Positions 26,262-35,370 of a DNA stretch of 64,000 nt are shown in pieces. The notes beneath the pieces were generated by a model, which worked only from the letters and a program-made list of their open reading frames with translations, ran no database searches and had not been told where the DNA came from. Location of the stretch: positions 248,001-312,000 of the forward strand of contig NZ_CCDM010000006.1 in assembly GCF_000750635.1 (NCBI RefSeq), in the 5' to 3' direction. The position numbers and the translations under genes were made by a program. Every line of letters begins with the position of its first letter. Positions within the stretch are counted from its first letter, which is position 1. The DNA comes from Oceanobacillus jeddahensis (GTDB taxonomy: Bacteria > Bacillota > Bacilli > Bacillales > Amphibacillaceae).

Positions 26262-27107
26262 ATGAACTTAATCTCTATTGATATGGATGGCACTCTATTA
26301 TCGGATGACGATACCATAAGCCTAGAAAATAAAAAAGCAATTTATGAAGCTCAAGAAAAAAATAATATAATTGTAATTTCGTCAGGTCGATCACTTCATG
26401 ATATGCAATATGTTTTAAAGCAGGAGAAAATTAAATGTCCATTTATAGCCGGGAATGGGGCAACGACATTTTATACTGGAAACATACTTCAACAATTTAT
26501 TTTACCTTCAACAGTTCTTAAAAAAATAATAAATACGATTGAAAAAAATAATATGTTTTACAAAATTTATACGAATCAAGGCGTATACATCATGGAAGAA
26601 AAAAAGAAACTGCTTTATCAAGAAATTGCCCAATTTGAACAGGATTTTACTAAAGATCTTTATTTACGCAAAACCGATGAACAGTATACGCAACAAGGAC
26701 TTGTAAATGTACCCAACTTTCATACAATTGATTTTTCTATAATGAGCCCGTATAAAGTATTTGTTTTATCATTTAATCGTAAAAAATTAGAAAAACTTTA
26801 CACAGAGTTAGCGAAATTAGGAAATATATCAATGACTTCGGCAGGAAGAGAAAAGCTTGAAATTGCGCATGGACAGGTTAGTAAAGGAAATGCATTAAAG
26901 TTTATTGCGGAATATTTTCGTGTTCCATTGGAGAATACATTTGCTATTGGAGATAATCTGAATGATATTTCGATGTTTAAAGCAGCAGGGAAAGGAATTG
27001 CTATGAAAAACGCGGAACAAGAAGTTATGGAATATGCATCTTTTGTTACGAAAAACTATAATGATAATGGTGTAGCATACGCATTAAGGAATTATATACT
27101 AGTATGA
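26262..27107 (+). CDS. HAD-superfamily phosphatase, Cof type
   Basis: 281 aa sugar-phosphate phosphatase of the YidA/Cof group. Seen: motif I 'LISIDMDGTLLSDDD' with the nucleophile Asp, motif II region 'IIVISSGRSLHDMQ', motif III Lys in 'GQVSKGNALKFIAEYF' and motif IV 'FAIGDNLNDISMF'. The cap domain lies between (about residues 85-190). ATG behind AAAGGAAGG. It follows the PTS operon after a terminator and 70 nt from the coding remnant. It may relieve sugar-phosphate stress, but that is a guess from position. Confidence 0.88.
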   Translation: MNLISIDMDGTLLSDDDTISLENKKAIYEAQEKNNIIVISSGRSLHDMQYVLKQEKIKCPFIAGNGATTFYTGNILQQFILPSTVLKKIINTIEKNNMFYKIYTNQGVYIMEEKKKLLYQEIAQFEQDFTKDLYLRKTDEQYTQQGLVNVPNFHTIDFSIMSPYKVFVLSFNRKKLEKLYTELAKLGNISMTSAGREKLEIAHGQVSKGNALKFIAEYFRVPLENTFAIGDNLNDISMFKAAGKGIAMKNAEQEVMEYASFVTKNYNDNGVAYALRNYILV

Positions 27108-27154
27108 AATGAAACATTTATGAAGTACAATAAATAATTTACAACTGAGTCAGT

Positions 27155-27673
27155 TTTATCACGGAGAACCGCCCGTAAAACTCCGGCCTCAAAATAAAGA
27201 GCGAAAATAAATTAATTTAGGCGGGAGATAACGTGCGCTACCTCCCTGAATCACTAAGGCTAATTCAGTGGGAGAATGAAGGGAGCAGACTAAGTTCGCG
27301 ACGTCCTGGGGTTGGGACTGCGTTTACCAATGTTGTTAGGTTAATCGACCGCTACGGAAAAACACTACGCTTTCCGCGGGCTTGAGCTCAGCCTCCTCGA
27401 AAAAAGAAGTTCGCTTTTTTTCTGCGGGGTCTTCCCACTGGGACTGCGATTACTCGCCCCACCGAAGACATTTGCGCTTTCCCACAGGAGTCTCCGTGTT
27501 TTTCCTCTGGGACTGCGATTACTCGTCCCATCAAAACCGTCGCTAGATAGATTTTTTGCTATCTGTATTAAATTTAAGAAAGTTCATTAACCTGACAACA
27601 TTGCTGCGATTACTCGCCCCATCGTAAAGAGTTGTGCGTCGAAAAACTCCCACTGAATGAGGTTTCGTTTTAT
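27155..27673 (+). repeat. Two-hairpin repeat interrupted by a MITE-like element
   Basis: Full-length family member: TTTATCACGGAGAACCGCCC, hairpin 1 (CGCCCGTAAAACTCC with GGCGGGAGATAACG), the ATTCAGTGGGAG arm, GTTCGCGACGTCCTG, then an insertion at 27328-27603 after ctgcgtttac. It resumes at ctgcgattac, with the arm ACTCCCACTGAAT and the end TTCGTTTTATA. Confidence 0.8.
27328..27603 (+). mobile_element. MITE-like element with 16-bp inverted ends
   Basis: 276 bp from CAATGTTGTTAGGTTA to TAACCTGACAACATTG (one mismatch between ends), flanked by ctgcgtttac (27318-27327) and ctgcgattac (27604-27613), a probable 10-bp target duplication. It has no transposase. Inside is a GC-rich Bacillaceae-type repeat ('tttccgcgggcttgagctca' ... 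'cccacaggagtctc') and two further GGACTGCGATTACTCG cores. Confidence 0.75.
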
Positions 27674-27882
27674 AATTGCTCTTTTTAATTGGATAGACTC
27701 TATATCGTAAAGTTCTTGGACAAAAGATAAACTTTATTGTCGTATAGCAGTCATGAGAAGTACTCCTACAATCTTTTAATAGTTTTGTAGTTAACTACTA
27801 TTATACAAGATTCAGAGAGTGCTTCTTTTTTATGCTTTAAAACGTTTGGAGCACAAGAGCTTCTAGTGATGAAATTCATTTT
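27671..27882 (-). mobile_element. Internally deleted derivative of the IS1182-type element
   Basis: Begins TTTATAATTGCTCTTTTTAA, like the left end of the IS at 20018. It then jumps directly to the IS right-end region ('cgtatagcagtcatgagaag', 'ctactattatacaagattc') and ends GATGAAATTCATTTT. It lacks nearly all the transposase. It directly abuts the two-hairpin repeat end. Confidence 0.7.
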
Positions 27883-28000
27883 ACTATATTTGAATGAGTT
27901 AATAATGCATTTTTAAGTCAAAAGCTGGCTTCAGAGATGCTTTTTTTATATATTCAATCCTTGTTTTAAACTAGATATATTTACATTACCCATCCTTTTC

Positions 28001-28036
28001 TTTACAAAACTTAAACTATTATTAACATATTTTTCA
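28001..28036 (+). promoter_or_regulatory. Candidate PhoP box upstream of the phn operon
   Basis: Four TT(A/T)ACA-like hexamers in tandem: TTTACA 28001, TTAAAC 28011, TTAACA 28022, TTTTCA 28031, spaced 9-11 bp. This resembles the direct-repeat PhoP boxes of Bacillus phosphate-starvation genes. It is about 60 bp upstream of phnD, a fitting target. Confidence 0.5.
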
Positions 28037-28092
28037 TGGTACCAAGTTACATTGGAATTGTGCGATAAAAGAAATATAAGGAGGAGTTGGAA

Positions 28093-29028
28093 ATGAACAG
28101 AGCTTGGGCAAAAGCTACAAGAAGTTTATGGGTGTTGGTATTAATTAGTGTAATTTCGGTTTTATCGGCTTGTGGAAATGAAGCAAGTAGTGCAGATGAA
28201 GTTGATGAGAGAGGCTGGCCAAAGAAGATAAGTTATGGTGTATTGCCAGGAGAAGAAGAAGAGCTTACACGTGCACAAAACATTTTTGTCGAAGATTTGT
28301 CAGAAGCATTAGGAATAGAAGTGGAGTTGTATGAAGGAGAAGATTACAACGCCGTCATTGAAGCAATGCGTACAAAAAACTTAGATTTAGCAAGTTTTGG
28401 ACCATTTTCTTATATTATCGCACAAGAAAGAAGTAATGCAGTTCCGTTTGCAGTACGTGCTGCAAGTGAAGAAGAAGCTACCTATAACAGTTGGATTGTC
28501 GTACCAGACGAATCAGAAATACAAAGTCTGGAAGAGTTAGAAGGGAAAAATATATTATTTGCTGACCCTGCCTCTACTTCTGGTCACTTATTTCCGAGGG
28601 GAATCTTTATTGATGAGTTAGGGATAACAAATGATGAAGTGGAAAGTTATTTTTCTAATGTATCTTTCTCGGGAAGTCATGATAATTCTATTATGGCGAT
28701 TGCTGCCGGAGATGTAGATGCTGCTGGAGTATGTTCAAGTTGTGTAGAGCGGGCAATTGAAGGTGGAATGGTCTCGGAATCTGACTTTCGAATCATTGCT
28801 GAGTCTGAACCAATTCCGGATAGCCCGCTTAGTTACAGGTCAGATTTACCAGAAAGTTTAGTCGAAGAAATACAAGAATTTGTATACAACTATGATAATG
28901 AAGAATTTTTTGAGAAAGCTGGAGATGCAGAAGCACGTTATGTACCTGTTGATGATAGTAATTATGAAATTATTCGTGATACTGCTGAACTATTAAATAT
29001 GAGCCCGGAAGATTTATTAAGTCAATAA
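28093..29028 (+). CDS. phnD: Phosphonate-binding lipoprotein
   Basis: Extracytoplasmic receptor for phosphonates, 311 aa. Seen: lipoprotein signal 'VLISVISVLSACGNE' with lipobox LSAC, then 'KKISYGVLPGEEEE', 'EVELYEGEDYNAVIEAMRTK', 'LDLASFGPFSYIIA', 'ILFADPASTSGHLFPRGIF' and 'VDAAGVCSSCVERAIEGG'. These are the PhnD ligand-loop motifs (S-T-S-G-H). I start at ATG 28093, 8 nt after AAGGAGG, rather than TTG 28087. First gene of a run that continues to 38942. Confidence 0.92.
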   Translation: MNRAWAKATRSLWVLVLISVISVLSACGNEASSADEVDERGWPKKISYGVLPGEEEELTRAQNIFVEDLSEALGIEVELYEGEDYNAVIEAMRTKNLDLASFGPFSYIIAQERSNAVPFAVRAASEEEATYNSWIVVPDESEIQSLEELEGKNILFADPASTSGHLFPRGIFIDELGITNDEVESYFSNVSFSGSHDNSIMAIAAGDVDAAGVCSSCVERAIEGGMVSESDFRIIAESEPIPDSPLSYRSDLPESLVEEIQEFVYNYDNEEFFEKAGDAEARYVPVDDSNYEIIRDTAELLNMSPEDLLSQ

Positions 29029-29054
29029 ATGTATTAAAAAGGAGCGTTTAACCG

Positions 29055-29825
29055 ATGAATCCAATATTAAAAATAGAAGATGTAACAAAGGTATATTCTG
29101 ATGGAACAGTCGCTTTAAGTAACGTCAATTTTAATGTATATCCTGGTGAATTCGTTGTAGTAATTGGTTCAAGTGGAGCAGGAAAGAGTACATTGCTTCG
29201 TTGTATTAATCGTCTAGTTGAACTTTCTAAAGGGAATGTCATCTTTAAAGGAGAAAAAATCAATAAATCAAAACCGAGACATATAAAGCAGATACGCAGA
29301 GAGATTGGTATGGTATTTCAAAATTTTAATTTAATTGATCGTTTAAGTGTACTTAATAATGTATTACATGGACGTCTGGGCTATACAGGAACCATCAAAG
29401 GATCACTTGGTATTTTTAGTAAAAAAGATATCGCAGAGGCAGAAATGATTTTAGATAGGATTGGTTTAAACCAACAAAAATATAAACGTGCTGATGAGCT
29501 CAGTGGTGGACAGATGCAGCGTGTTGGTATTTCGCGGGCTTTGGCACAAAAACCACGACTTATTTTAGCTGACGAACCGATAGCTAGCCTCGATCCTGCT
29601 TCATCTAAAAATATAATGGATCATTTTTATAACATTTGTCAAGAAGACCAGCTGACAGCAATTGTTAATTTGCATCAAGTTGATGTGGCTTTGAAATATG
29701 CTACGAGAATTATTGGAATGCAGCATGGTCAGGTTATTTTTGATGGTCATCCTTCACAATTGACTGATAAGGTAATTGATGAAATTTATAATACGAGAAA
29801 GCCGCCATTAGTAAATGCTCAATAA
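29055..29825 (+). CDS. phnC: Phosphonate ABC transporter ATPase
   Basis: 256 aa. Seen: Walker A 'VIGSSGAGKSTLLRCINRLV', Q-loop 'IGMVFQNFNLIDRLSVLNNV', signature 'LSGGQMQRVGISRALAQKPR', Walker B 'LILADEPIASLDP' and switch 'AIVNLHQVDVALKYATRIIG'. All fit PhnC, including His in 'NLHQVD'. ATG with AAAGGAG. It works with PhnD and the two PhnE permeases. Confidence 0.94.
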   Translation: MNPILKIEDVTKVYSDGTVALSNVNFNVYPGEFVVVIGSSGAGKSTLLRCINRLVELSKGNVIFKGEKINKSKPRHIKQIRREIGMVFQNFNLIDRLSVLNNVLHGRLGYTGTIKGSLGIFSKKDIAEAEMILDRIGLNQQKYKRADELSGGQMQRVGISRALAQKPRLILADEPIASLDPASSKNIMDHFYNICQEDQLTAIVNLHQVDVALKYATRIIGMQHGQVIFDGHPSQLTDKVIDEIYNTRKPPLVNAQ

Positions 29826-29841
29826 GGAAAGGTGATCCATC

Positions 29842-30627
29842 ATGGGGAAAATAAAGCATATAAGAAGGACAAAACGTCTACAAACTATTGTCATTTTCGT
29901 TTTTATTTGTGTATTGACAGTGTGGTCAGCTATTGGAACAAACTTTTCCTTTTATGAAGTTTTTTCTGGTGTTGGGTTAATTAGTAACTTTATATTTCTT
30001 GATCTGCTGCCACCTGATATAACAGCATCTACTAGTTTATTAGCAGCTATTCTGGAAACTTTTTATATGGGGTTTGTTGGAATGGTCATAGGAGCAGGAA
30101 TTGCACTAGTTTTATCTTTTCTTGCTGCAAGTACTACTTCACCACATCCTGTGATCCAAGTAGGGGTAAGAGCATTCACTTCGATTATCCGAAATATACC
30201 TGGTTTAATTTGGGCATTAATCTTAGTAGCCTCCTATGGTATTGGTGTAACGGTTGGAACGTTATCATTAATTCTAGGTTCTGTCGGATTTTTAACGAGG
30301 GTATTCGCTGATAGTTTAGAAGAAATCGATACCGGAAAAATGGAAGCTCTTCATGCAACAGGTTCAAATTATTTTCAAATATTAGCTCAAGGAGTGTTCC
30401 CGCAATTCTTTCCAGGATTTATAGCGTGGTCACTTTATAACTTAGAGCTAAATATTCGTGCTTCAACCATTATTGGAATGGTCGGCGGTGGTGGAATCGG
30501 CTTTGCTATCCAGAGAGGAATCAAGCTTTTTCAATATAAGGAAGTGAGTATGGCGATTGTTTTGGTGCTGATATTGATTCTATCTACTGAATTTTTAACA
30601 AGTAAGATAAGGGAGCGAATTATATGA
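29842..30627 (+). CDS. phnE: Phosphonate ABC transporter permease 1
   Basis: 261 aa, about six membrane segments. Seen: 'ALVLSFLAASTTSPHP', 'RAFTSIIRNIPGLIWALILV', 'EALHATGSNYFQILAQGVFP' (EAA-type loop) and 'NIRASTIIGMVGGGGIGFAI'. AAGGAAAGGTG upstream. It overlaps the second permease by 4 nt. Two phnE genes in tandem are common in Bacillaceae. Confidence 0.92.
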   Translation: MGKIKHIRRTKRLQTIVIFVFICVLTVWSAIGTNFSFYEVFSGVGLISNFIFLDLLPPDITASTSLLAAILETFYMGFVGMVIGAGIALVLSFLAASTTSPHPVIQVGVRAFTSIIRNIPGLIWALILVASYGIGVTVGTLSLILGSVGFLTRVFADSLEEIDTGKMEALHATGSNYFQILAQGVFPQFFPGFIAWSLYNLELNIRASTIIGMVGGGGIGFAIQRGIKLFQYKEVSMAIVLVLILILSTEFLTSKIRERII

Positions 30628-31457
30628 GTCAGCAATCGGAACAAGACAAGCATAATATTTATCCTATGATGCCAGGTGAAAAAGAGGATAAGATAATAAA
30701 ACCGAAAAGAGATACCTTTTTAAAAGTTAGTGTCATATGTAGTGTATTCCTTTTTGCAATCAGCCTTTATCAATTGAACATAGATTATAGCAATCTATGG
30801 GTAGGCACTGTAGAGTTTTTTATTATGCTAGGTAGGATGTTTCCGCCTGATTTTAGTGAATGGCAATATATAATACCAGCTGCCATTGAATCTCTACAAG
30901 TTGCTATTTTAGGAACAGTCATTGCAGTTGTTATTTCTTTAGCGCTAGCTTTTCTGGCAGCTGAAAATTTAAATAATAATAAATTGGTTCCAAGGGTAGT
31001 AAAAGGGTTTGCAACCTTGATGCGAGTCATTCCAACAATTATTTGGGCATTGATTTTTATTGTTGCAGTAGGGTTAGGGCCATTGCCAGGAGTTCTGGCT
31101 ATTGCTGTGCATAGTCTAGGCATGTTGATTAAAGTATTTGCTCAATCCGTTGAGGAAATGGACGATGGGAAAATAGAAGCGTTAAAGGCATCTGGCGCTA
31201 ACTGGATTCAAATTATTATGCAAGGAGTTATTCCAACTGTCTTTACGGCACTGTTATCCTGGACGATTTTACGTTTAGAGATAGATATTGGTGAATCTAC
31301 TATTCTTGGTTTAGTAGGTGCTGGGGGGATTGGCTGGGAATTAACACGTGCGATGCGATCGTATGATTTTAATAGTGCTTTGTTTATCACGATGTTGATA
31401 TTTATCATGATTTTTTCTGTTGAGATGATCAGTAACCGGTTAAAGCTTAGAGTGTAA
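30624..31457 (+). CDS. phnE: Phosphonate ABC transporter permease 2
   Basis: 277 aa with an N-terminal polar extension and about six membrane segments. Seen: 'AVVISLALAFLAAENLNNNK', 'TLMRVIPTIIWALIFIVAVG', 'EALKASGANWIQIIMQGVIP' and 'DIGESTILGLVGAGGIGWEL'. The ATGA overlap with the first permease indicates translational coupling. Heterodimer partner of the preceding gene. Confidence 0.92.
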   Translation: MSQQSEQDKHNIYPMMPGEKEDKIIKPKRDTFLKVSVICSVFLFAISLYQLNIDYSNLWVGTVEFFIMLGRMFPPDFSEWQYIIPAAIESLQVAILGTVIAVVISLALAFLAAENLNNNKLVPRVVKGFATLMRVIPTIIWALIFIVAVGLGPLPGVLAIAVHSLGMLIKVFAQSVEEMDDGKIEALKASGANWIQIIMQGVIPTVFTALLSWTILRLEIDIGESTILGLVGAGGIGWELTRAMRSYDFNSALFITMLIFIMIFSVEMISNRLKLRV

Positions 31458-31540
31458 AATGTGAAAAAGAGAATAGTCTAAAAAGAAAGGTTTCAAATTT
31501 TAAATAGGGAGAAAGAAGAAAAAACAGGAGGTAATGGTTA

Positions 31541-32260
31541 GTGTCAGCAGATATTGAAATGAAAATAACGGATGACCTTATGCAAAGAATTATTGCTAAG
31601 AAGTTTAAGGTTGGAGAGAAATTGCCTTCTGAAAATGTGTTGGCGGATCGATATAATGTTCCGAGGACTACGGTTCGCCGGACCTTGGCTAAACTAGAAG
31701 AACGTGGTTTTATTTATTCCCAGAGAGGTATTGGCAGATATGTGAAAAATGAATCCTTTCAAGTGGAATTAAATTTAAACGGAAGAACAAGCTTTACTGA
31801 TAAAATGAATCAGTTAGGTTATCAGCTGGTTACCAAGAATCTAGGCTGTGAACGGATTGAATTTAATAAATTAATTTATGAGCGTTTAGGGGCAACCCTA
31901 GAAGATATTGTCTATAAAATTAGCAGATTACGATTAATTCAGGAGGAACCGATTGCTATTCATACCTCTTATGTTAATCAACGTTTGTTTTCAAATATTG
32001 GACAGGACGGTTCGACCATTCAATCGATGTATTCTTATTATAGAAAATTTAACTACACGGAGCTTATCAATCGTAATAGCCTGCTTAGTGTCACTTTTCC
32101 AACATTGTTAGAGCAAGAATTGCTTTCCAGTAAAAGTATGGAACCATTGATTGTGATAGAAAGCGATTGTTTTGATCTTTATTCTGACAATGTCTTAGAG
32201 CATACAAAAGTTCTGTATCGAAGTAATAAATTTAAATATCATATTAGTAGAGAACCTTGA
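31541..32260 (+). CDS. phnF: GntR-family regulator PhnF
   Basis: 239 aa. Seen: winged helix 'RIIAKKFKVGEKLPSENVLA' and 'RYNVPRTTVRRTLAKLEERG' then 'IYSQRGIGRYV', followed by a UTRA-type (HutC) effector domain with 'DIVYKISRLRLIQEEPIAIH' and 'LEHTKVLYRSNKFKYH'. GTG start with AGGAGG upstream. Located between transporter and C-P lyase genes, as in many phn loci. It is expected to sense a phosphonate-pathway metabolite. Confidence 0.88.
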   Translation: MSADIEMKITDDLMQRIIAKKFKVGEKLPSENVLADRYNVPRTTVRRTLAKLEERGFIYSQRGIGRYVKNESFQVELNLNGRTSFTDKMNQLGYQLVTKNLGCERIEFNKLIYERLGATLEDIVYKISRLRLIQEEPIAIHTSYVNQRLFSNIGQDGSTIQSMYSYYRKFNYTELINRNSLLSVTFPTLLEQELLSSKSMEPLIVIESDCFDLYSDNVLEHTKVLYRSNKFKYHISREP

Positions 32261-32350
32261 TATAAAGTCATTTACAAAATCTTAATAATAATAGTAAGGA
32301 CAGTAGCTTGGTAACAAGATATGCTGAATGCGTAAGGAGGATTCAAGGAG

Positions 32351-32773
32351 ATGAAAAGAAAACAACGAACGGAAATATTGATCCAAGAAGGTGGTACTTT
32401 AGCGAAAGAGTTAGCGGAGATAGTTACGGGAAATTACAAATATCTCGAAATTAAAGCACCTCATTATGGATTGACAATGATTAAAATGAGAGAAACAGCT
32501 AAAAAGTCTTTATTTTATCTTGGGGAAGTGTTAGTAACCGAAGCAAAAGTAGAAATCAATAGAACGATAGGTTTAGGAATTGTCATCGGGATGGAGGAGG
32601 AGCTTGCTAAGCACTTAGCAATTATTGATGCAGCATACCGAGCGGATCTGCCAGAAACAGTCGCATGGAAAGAAAAATTGAAAGCAGCAGCAGAGAGAAA
32701 CAATCAACAAAAAGTAAAAGAGCAGGTTGATATTTTAAAAACGAAAGTTAATTTTGAAACGATGGAAGTTTAA
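32351..32773 (+). CDS. phnG: C-P lyase subunit PhnG
   Basis: 140 aa component of the PhnGHIJ core complex, which, with PhnM and ATP, forms ribose-1-phosphonate triphosphate from the substrate phosphonate. Seen: 'RTEILIQEGGTLAKELAEIV', 'IKAPHYGLTMIKMRETAKKS', 'FYLGEVLVTEAKVEINRTIG' and 'AIIDAAYRADLPE', in register with PhnG. AAGGAGG upstream with longer spacing. Confidence 0.92.
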   Translation: MKRKQRTEILIQEGGTLAKELAEIVTGNYKYLEIKAPHYGLTMIKMRETAKKSLFYLGEVLVTEAKVEINRTIGLGIVIGMEEELAKHLAIIDAAYRADLPETVAWKEKLKAAAERNNQQKVKEQVDILKTKVNFETMEV

Positions 32774-32796
32774 TATAGTTGCTTGGGGTGATAGGA

Positions 32797-33399
32797 ATGA
32801 TTATCGACCAAATTCATGATCTACAGCAGGTTTATCGGAAAGTTTTGCACAGTATGTCCAGACCGGGAAACATTTCACAGCTGAATAACATTACAGAGAA
32901 AATGGATGAAGAATTACCATGTAATAATGCCTTCTTTTTATGTACATTAACTTTATTAGATGCGGAAGTGACATTTCATGTGGTGGCAAATGAAGAGGAT
33001 AAAGCAAGGCTAACAGAAATCATTTCTTCTTATACGATGTCACAAACAGCACCCATGGATAAAGCAGATTTTATTTTATTATTGCAAGATACACCAGAAT
33101 ACCATGTAGAGCAAGTTTTAAGAGAATGTAAGATTGGTAGCCTTCTTGATCCACAGCAATCAGCAACATGGATTATGGAGAGTGTTCATTTATCTAATAG
33201 TCCTGCCCTTTCCTTAAGTGGTCCAGGAATAAATGGCGTGCAACCATTACAGACAGGAAGCGATGGAGAGTTTTGGAAGAGAAGGAACGAGAGAGTAAAG
33301 GAATATCCATTAGGTATTGATGTCATATTAGCTGATTTCTCTAATCAGATTGCCTGTATACCTAGAACAACATCCGTAACAATGATGGAGGTGATTTAA
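32797..33399 (+). CDS. phnH: C-P lyase subunit PhnH
   Basis: 200 aa. Seen: 'QIHDLQQVYRKVLHSMSRPG' at the N-terminus, 'FFLCTLTLLDAEVTFHVVAN', 'KADFILLLQD', 'LSLSGPGINGVQPLQTG' and 'EYPLGIDVILADFSNQIACI', all PhnH signatures. ATG 32797 is preferred over the upstream TTG 32779, which lies in the spacer. Its stop overlaps the phnI ATG (TAATG). Confidence 0.92.
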   Translation: MIIDQIHDLQQVYRKVLHSMSRPGNISQLNNITEKMDEELPCNNAFFLCTLTLLDAEVTFHVVANEEDKARLTEIISSYTMSQTAPMDKADFILLLQDTPEYHVEQVLRECKIGSLLDPQQSATWIMESVHLSNSPALSLSGPGINGVQPLQTGSDGEFWKRRNERVKEYPLGIDVILADFSNQIACIPRTTSVTMMEVI

Positions 33400-34514
33400 T
33401 GGGATATGTTGCTGTAAAAGGTGGTACAGAAGCTATTGAAGCATCTTTGGAAAGGTTGAAATATGATCGTTTTAAAGGAGAAGAAGTAGTTGAAATTAAA
33501 ACTATTTTAGCAACAATGAACCCATTAATAGATCAGATTATGTCCGAAGCAAGTTTATATTCTCCTTTTTTAGCAGCGCTTGCTATCAAGCAGGCAGGAG
33601 GGAATATGGAGGAGGCTGTTTTCTTATTACGGGCTCATCGTTCTACCCTTCCGCGCCATTATTATAGTGAAGTTGTTGATACAGAGGATATGTTTGTTGA
33701 AAGAAGAGTTTCCGCCAGTTTTAAGGATATTCCAGGAGGACAATTACTAGGTTCTACCAATGATTACACACATCGTTTACTGGATTTTAATTTAGTAAAT
33801 GAAAACAAAGAAGCTAATCGAGATTGGAAACGGAAATATCGTGAACAAATGAATGCGTCAAATTCGAGTCAGGATCTTCAGTTTTTTCCAAAGGTTGTTG
33901 ATTATCTACGTGCGGAAGGGTTGTTTGAAACATATTCATTAGATAATACCCCGCCAAAGGATATTACGAAAGAAAGTATTCAATTTCCAACTGAAAGAAG
34001 TGAAAGAATGCAAGCTTTAACGAGAGGGCAGACTGGTGCAGTTACTTCCTTAGGCTATGCCTCTTTACGTGGTTATGGGCAGGTCCATCCAACAATTGGT
34101 GAAGTAAGAGTAGGCTTGGTCCCGATTCATATTAAGCATCCTTACGAGGAAGAAAGTGAACCAGATGATTTATTTTATATTGGTGATGTCAAATTAACGG
34201 AAGTGGAGTCTTTTGTACCAGTATCTGTGAAGAAAGATAATCAAAAAGAAGAATTAGAATTTGAAATTGGTTATGGGATCAGCTTTGGTCAAAATGAAAC
34301 GAAAGCAATTGCAATGAGTATACTGGATCAATGTTTAGAGAATCCACATGGTGAATTTCCAACACATGATGAAGAATTTGTGCTGTTACATGTTGATTCT
34401 GTTGAATCAACTGGTTTTATTTCTCACTTGAAGCTGCCGCATTATGTTACTTTTCAATCTAAATTAGATAGTGCGCGACAGGTGAAGAATGGAGGGAAAA
34501 CAAATGATGATTGA
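33399..34514 (+). CDS. phnI: C-P lyase subunit PhnI
   Basis: 371 aa; catalyses nucleophilic displacement of adenine from ATP by the phosphonate within the core complex. Seen: 'MGYVAVKGGTEAIEASLERL', 'LAIKQAGGNMEEAVFLLRAH', 'RRVSASFKDIPGGQLLGSTN' and 'LTRGQTGAVTSLGYASLRGY'. It ends 'HYVTFQSKLDSARQ'. Start and stop both overlap neighbouring genes. Confidence 0.94.
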   Translation: MGYVAVKGGTEAIEASLERLKYDRFKGEEVVEIKTILATMNPLIDQIMSEASLYSPFLAALAIKQAGGNMEEAVFLLRAHRSTLPRHYYSEVVDTEDMFVERRVSASFKDIPGGQLLGSTNDYTHRLLDFNLVNENKEANRDWKRKYREQMNASNSSQDLQFFPKVVDYLRAEGLFETYSLDNTPPKDITKESIQFPTERSERMQALTRGQTGAVTSLGYASLRGYGQVHPTIGEVRVGLVPIHIKHPYEEESEPDDLFYIGDVKLTEVESFVPVSVKKDNQKEELEFEIGYGISFGQNETKAIAMSILDQCLENPHGEFPTHDEEFVLLHVDSVESTGFISHLKLPHYVTFQSKLDSARQVKNGGKTNDD

Positions 34515-35370
34515 GCCACATTTTGCCTTTTTTGATGAAGAATCCAAAAAAGAAATAAGGAGAGCAACATTAAAAGCTGTAGCAATACCTGGTTACCAGG
34601 TTCCATTTGCATCTAGAGAAATGCCGATAGCAAGAGGGTGGGGAACAGGAGGTCTTCAACTAACGTTTTCTCTCATTGGAAGAAGTGATGTACTAAAAGT
34701 TATTGACCAAGGCGCAGACGAATCTGTAAATGCCGTCAGTATTAAGAAGTTAGTGAAACATACAACAAATGTTTCTGTTACGGAAAAGACAGAAGAGGCG
34801 GATATTATTCAATCGCGTCATCGAATTCCTGAAAAAGAATTAAGAGAAGATCAAATTCTCGTATTACAAGTACCAAATCCAGAACCTCTACGAAAAGTAG
34901 ATGCTAGGGAATACATGACGAAAAGAATGCATGCTGAAGATGATTATAGTGGTGCTTGGCTCATCCTATTTGAACAAATTATAAAATATGGCCGGATATC
35001 TACTGGAGCATCTCATCCAGTTTACGTAAATGGCAGGTATGTAATGACTCCCAGTCCTATACCGAGATTCGATAATCCGAAAATGCATCAATCCAAAGCA
35101 TTAATTTTACTAGGAGCCGGCAGAGAAAAGAAAATTTTTGCTGTTCCTCCTTATACAGATGTCGAATCACTAGCATTCGATGATTATCCTTTTACAGTTG
35201 AATCCTTTGCAGGCAAAGCATGTGAGCTTTGCGGATCAACGGATGTATTTTTAGATGAAATAATTGATCCAGATACAGGGGAGAGGAGCTATCGATGTAA
35301 TGATACGAGTTATTGTATAGAACAGTTGGATAGTAAGGAGAAGGAAAAGGTGGGGAGTGAATATGTATGA
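34504..35370 (+). CDS. phnJ: C-P lyase catalytic subunit PhnJ (radical SAM)
   Basis: About 288 aa. Breaks the C-P bond using a 4Fe-4S cluster and SAM. Seen: 'IPGYQVPFASREMPIARGWG' followed by TGGLQLT (active-site Gly loop), and the cluster cysteines in 'ACELCGSTDVFLDEIIDPDT' and 'RSYRCNDTSYCIEQL' (C-x2-C, then C-x5-C spacing as in PhnJ). Start ATG 34504 follows GGAGGG by 7 nt; the in-frame ATG 34489 is part of the phnI end and has no site. Overlaps phnI and phnK. Confidence 0.95.
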   Translation: MMIEPHFAFFDEESKKEIRRATLKAVAIPGYQVPFASREMPIARGWGTGGLQLTFSLIGRSDVLKVIDQGADESVNAVSIKKLVKHTTNVSVTEKTEEADIIQSRHRIPEKELREDQILVLQVPNPEPLRKVDAREYMTKRMHAEDDYSGAWLILFEQIIKYGRISTGASHPVYVNGRYVMTPSPIPRFDNPKMHQSKALILLGAGREKKIFAVPPYTDVESLAFDDYPFTVESFAGKACELCGSTDVFLDEIIDPDTGERSYRCNDTSYCIEQLDSKEKEKVGSEYV

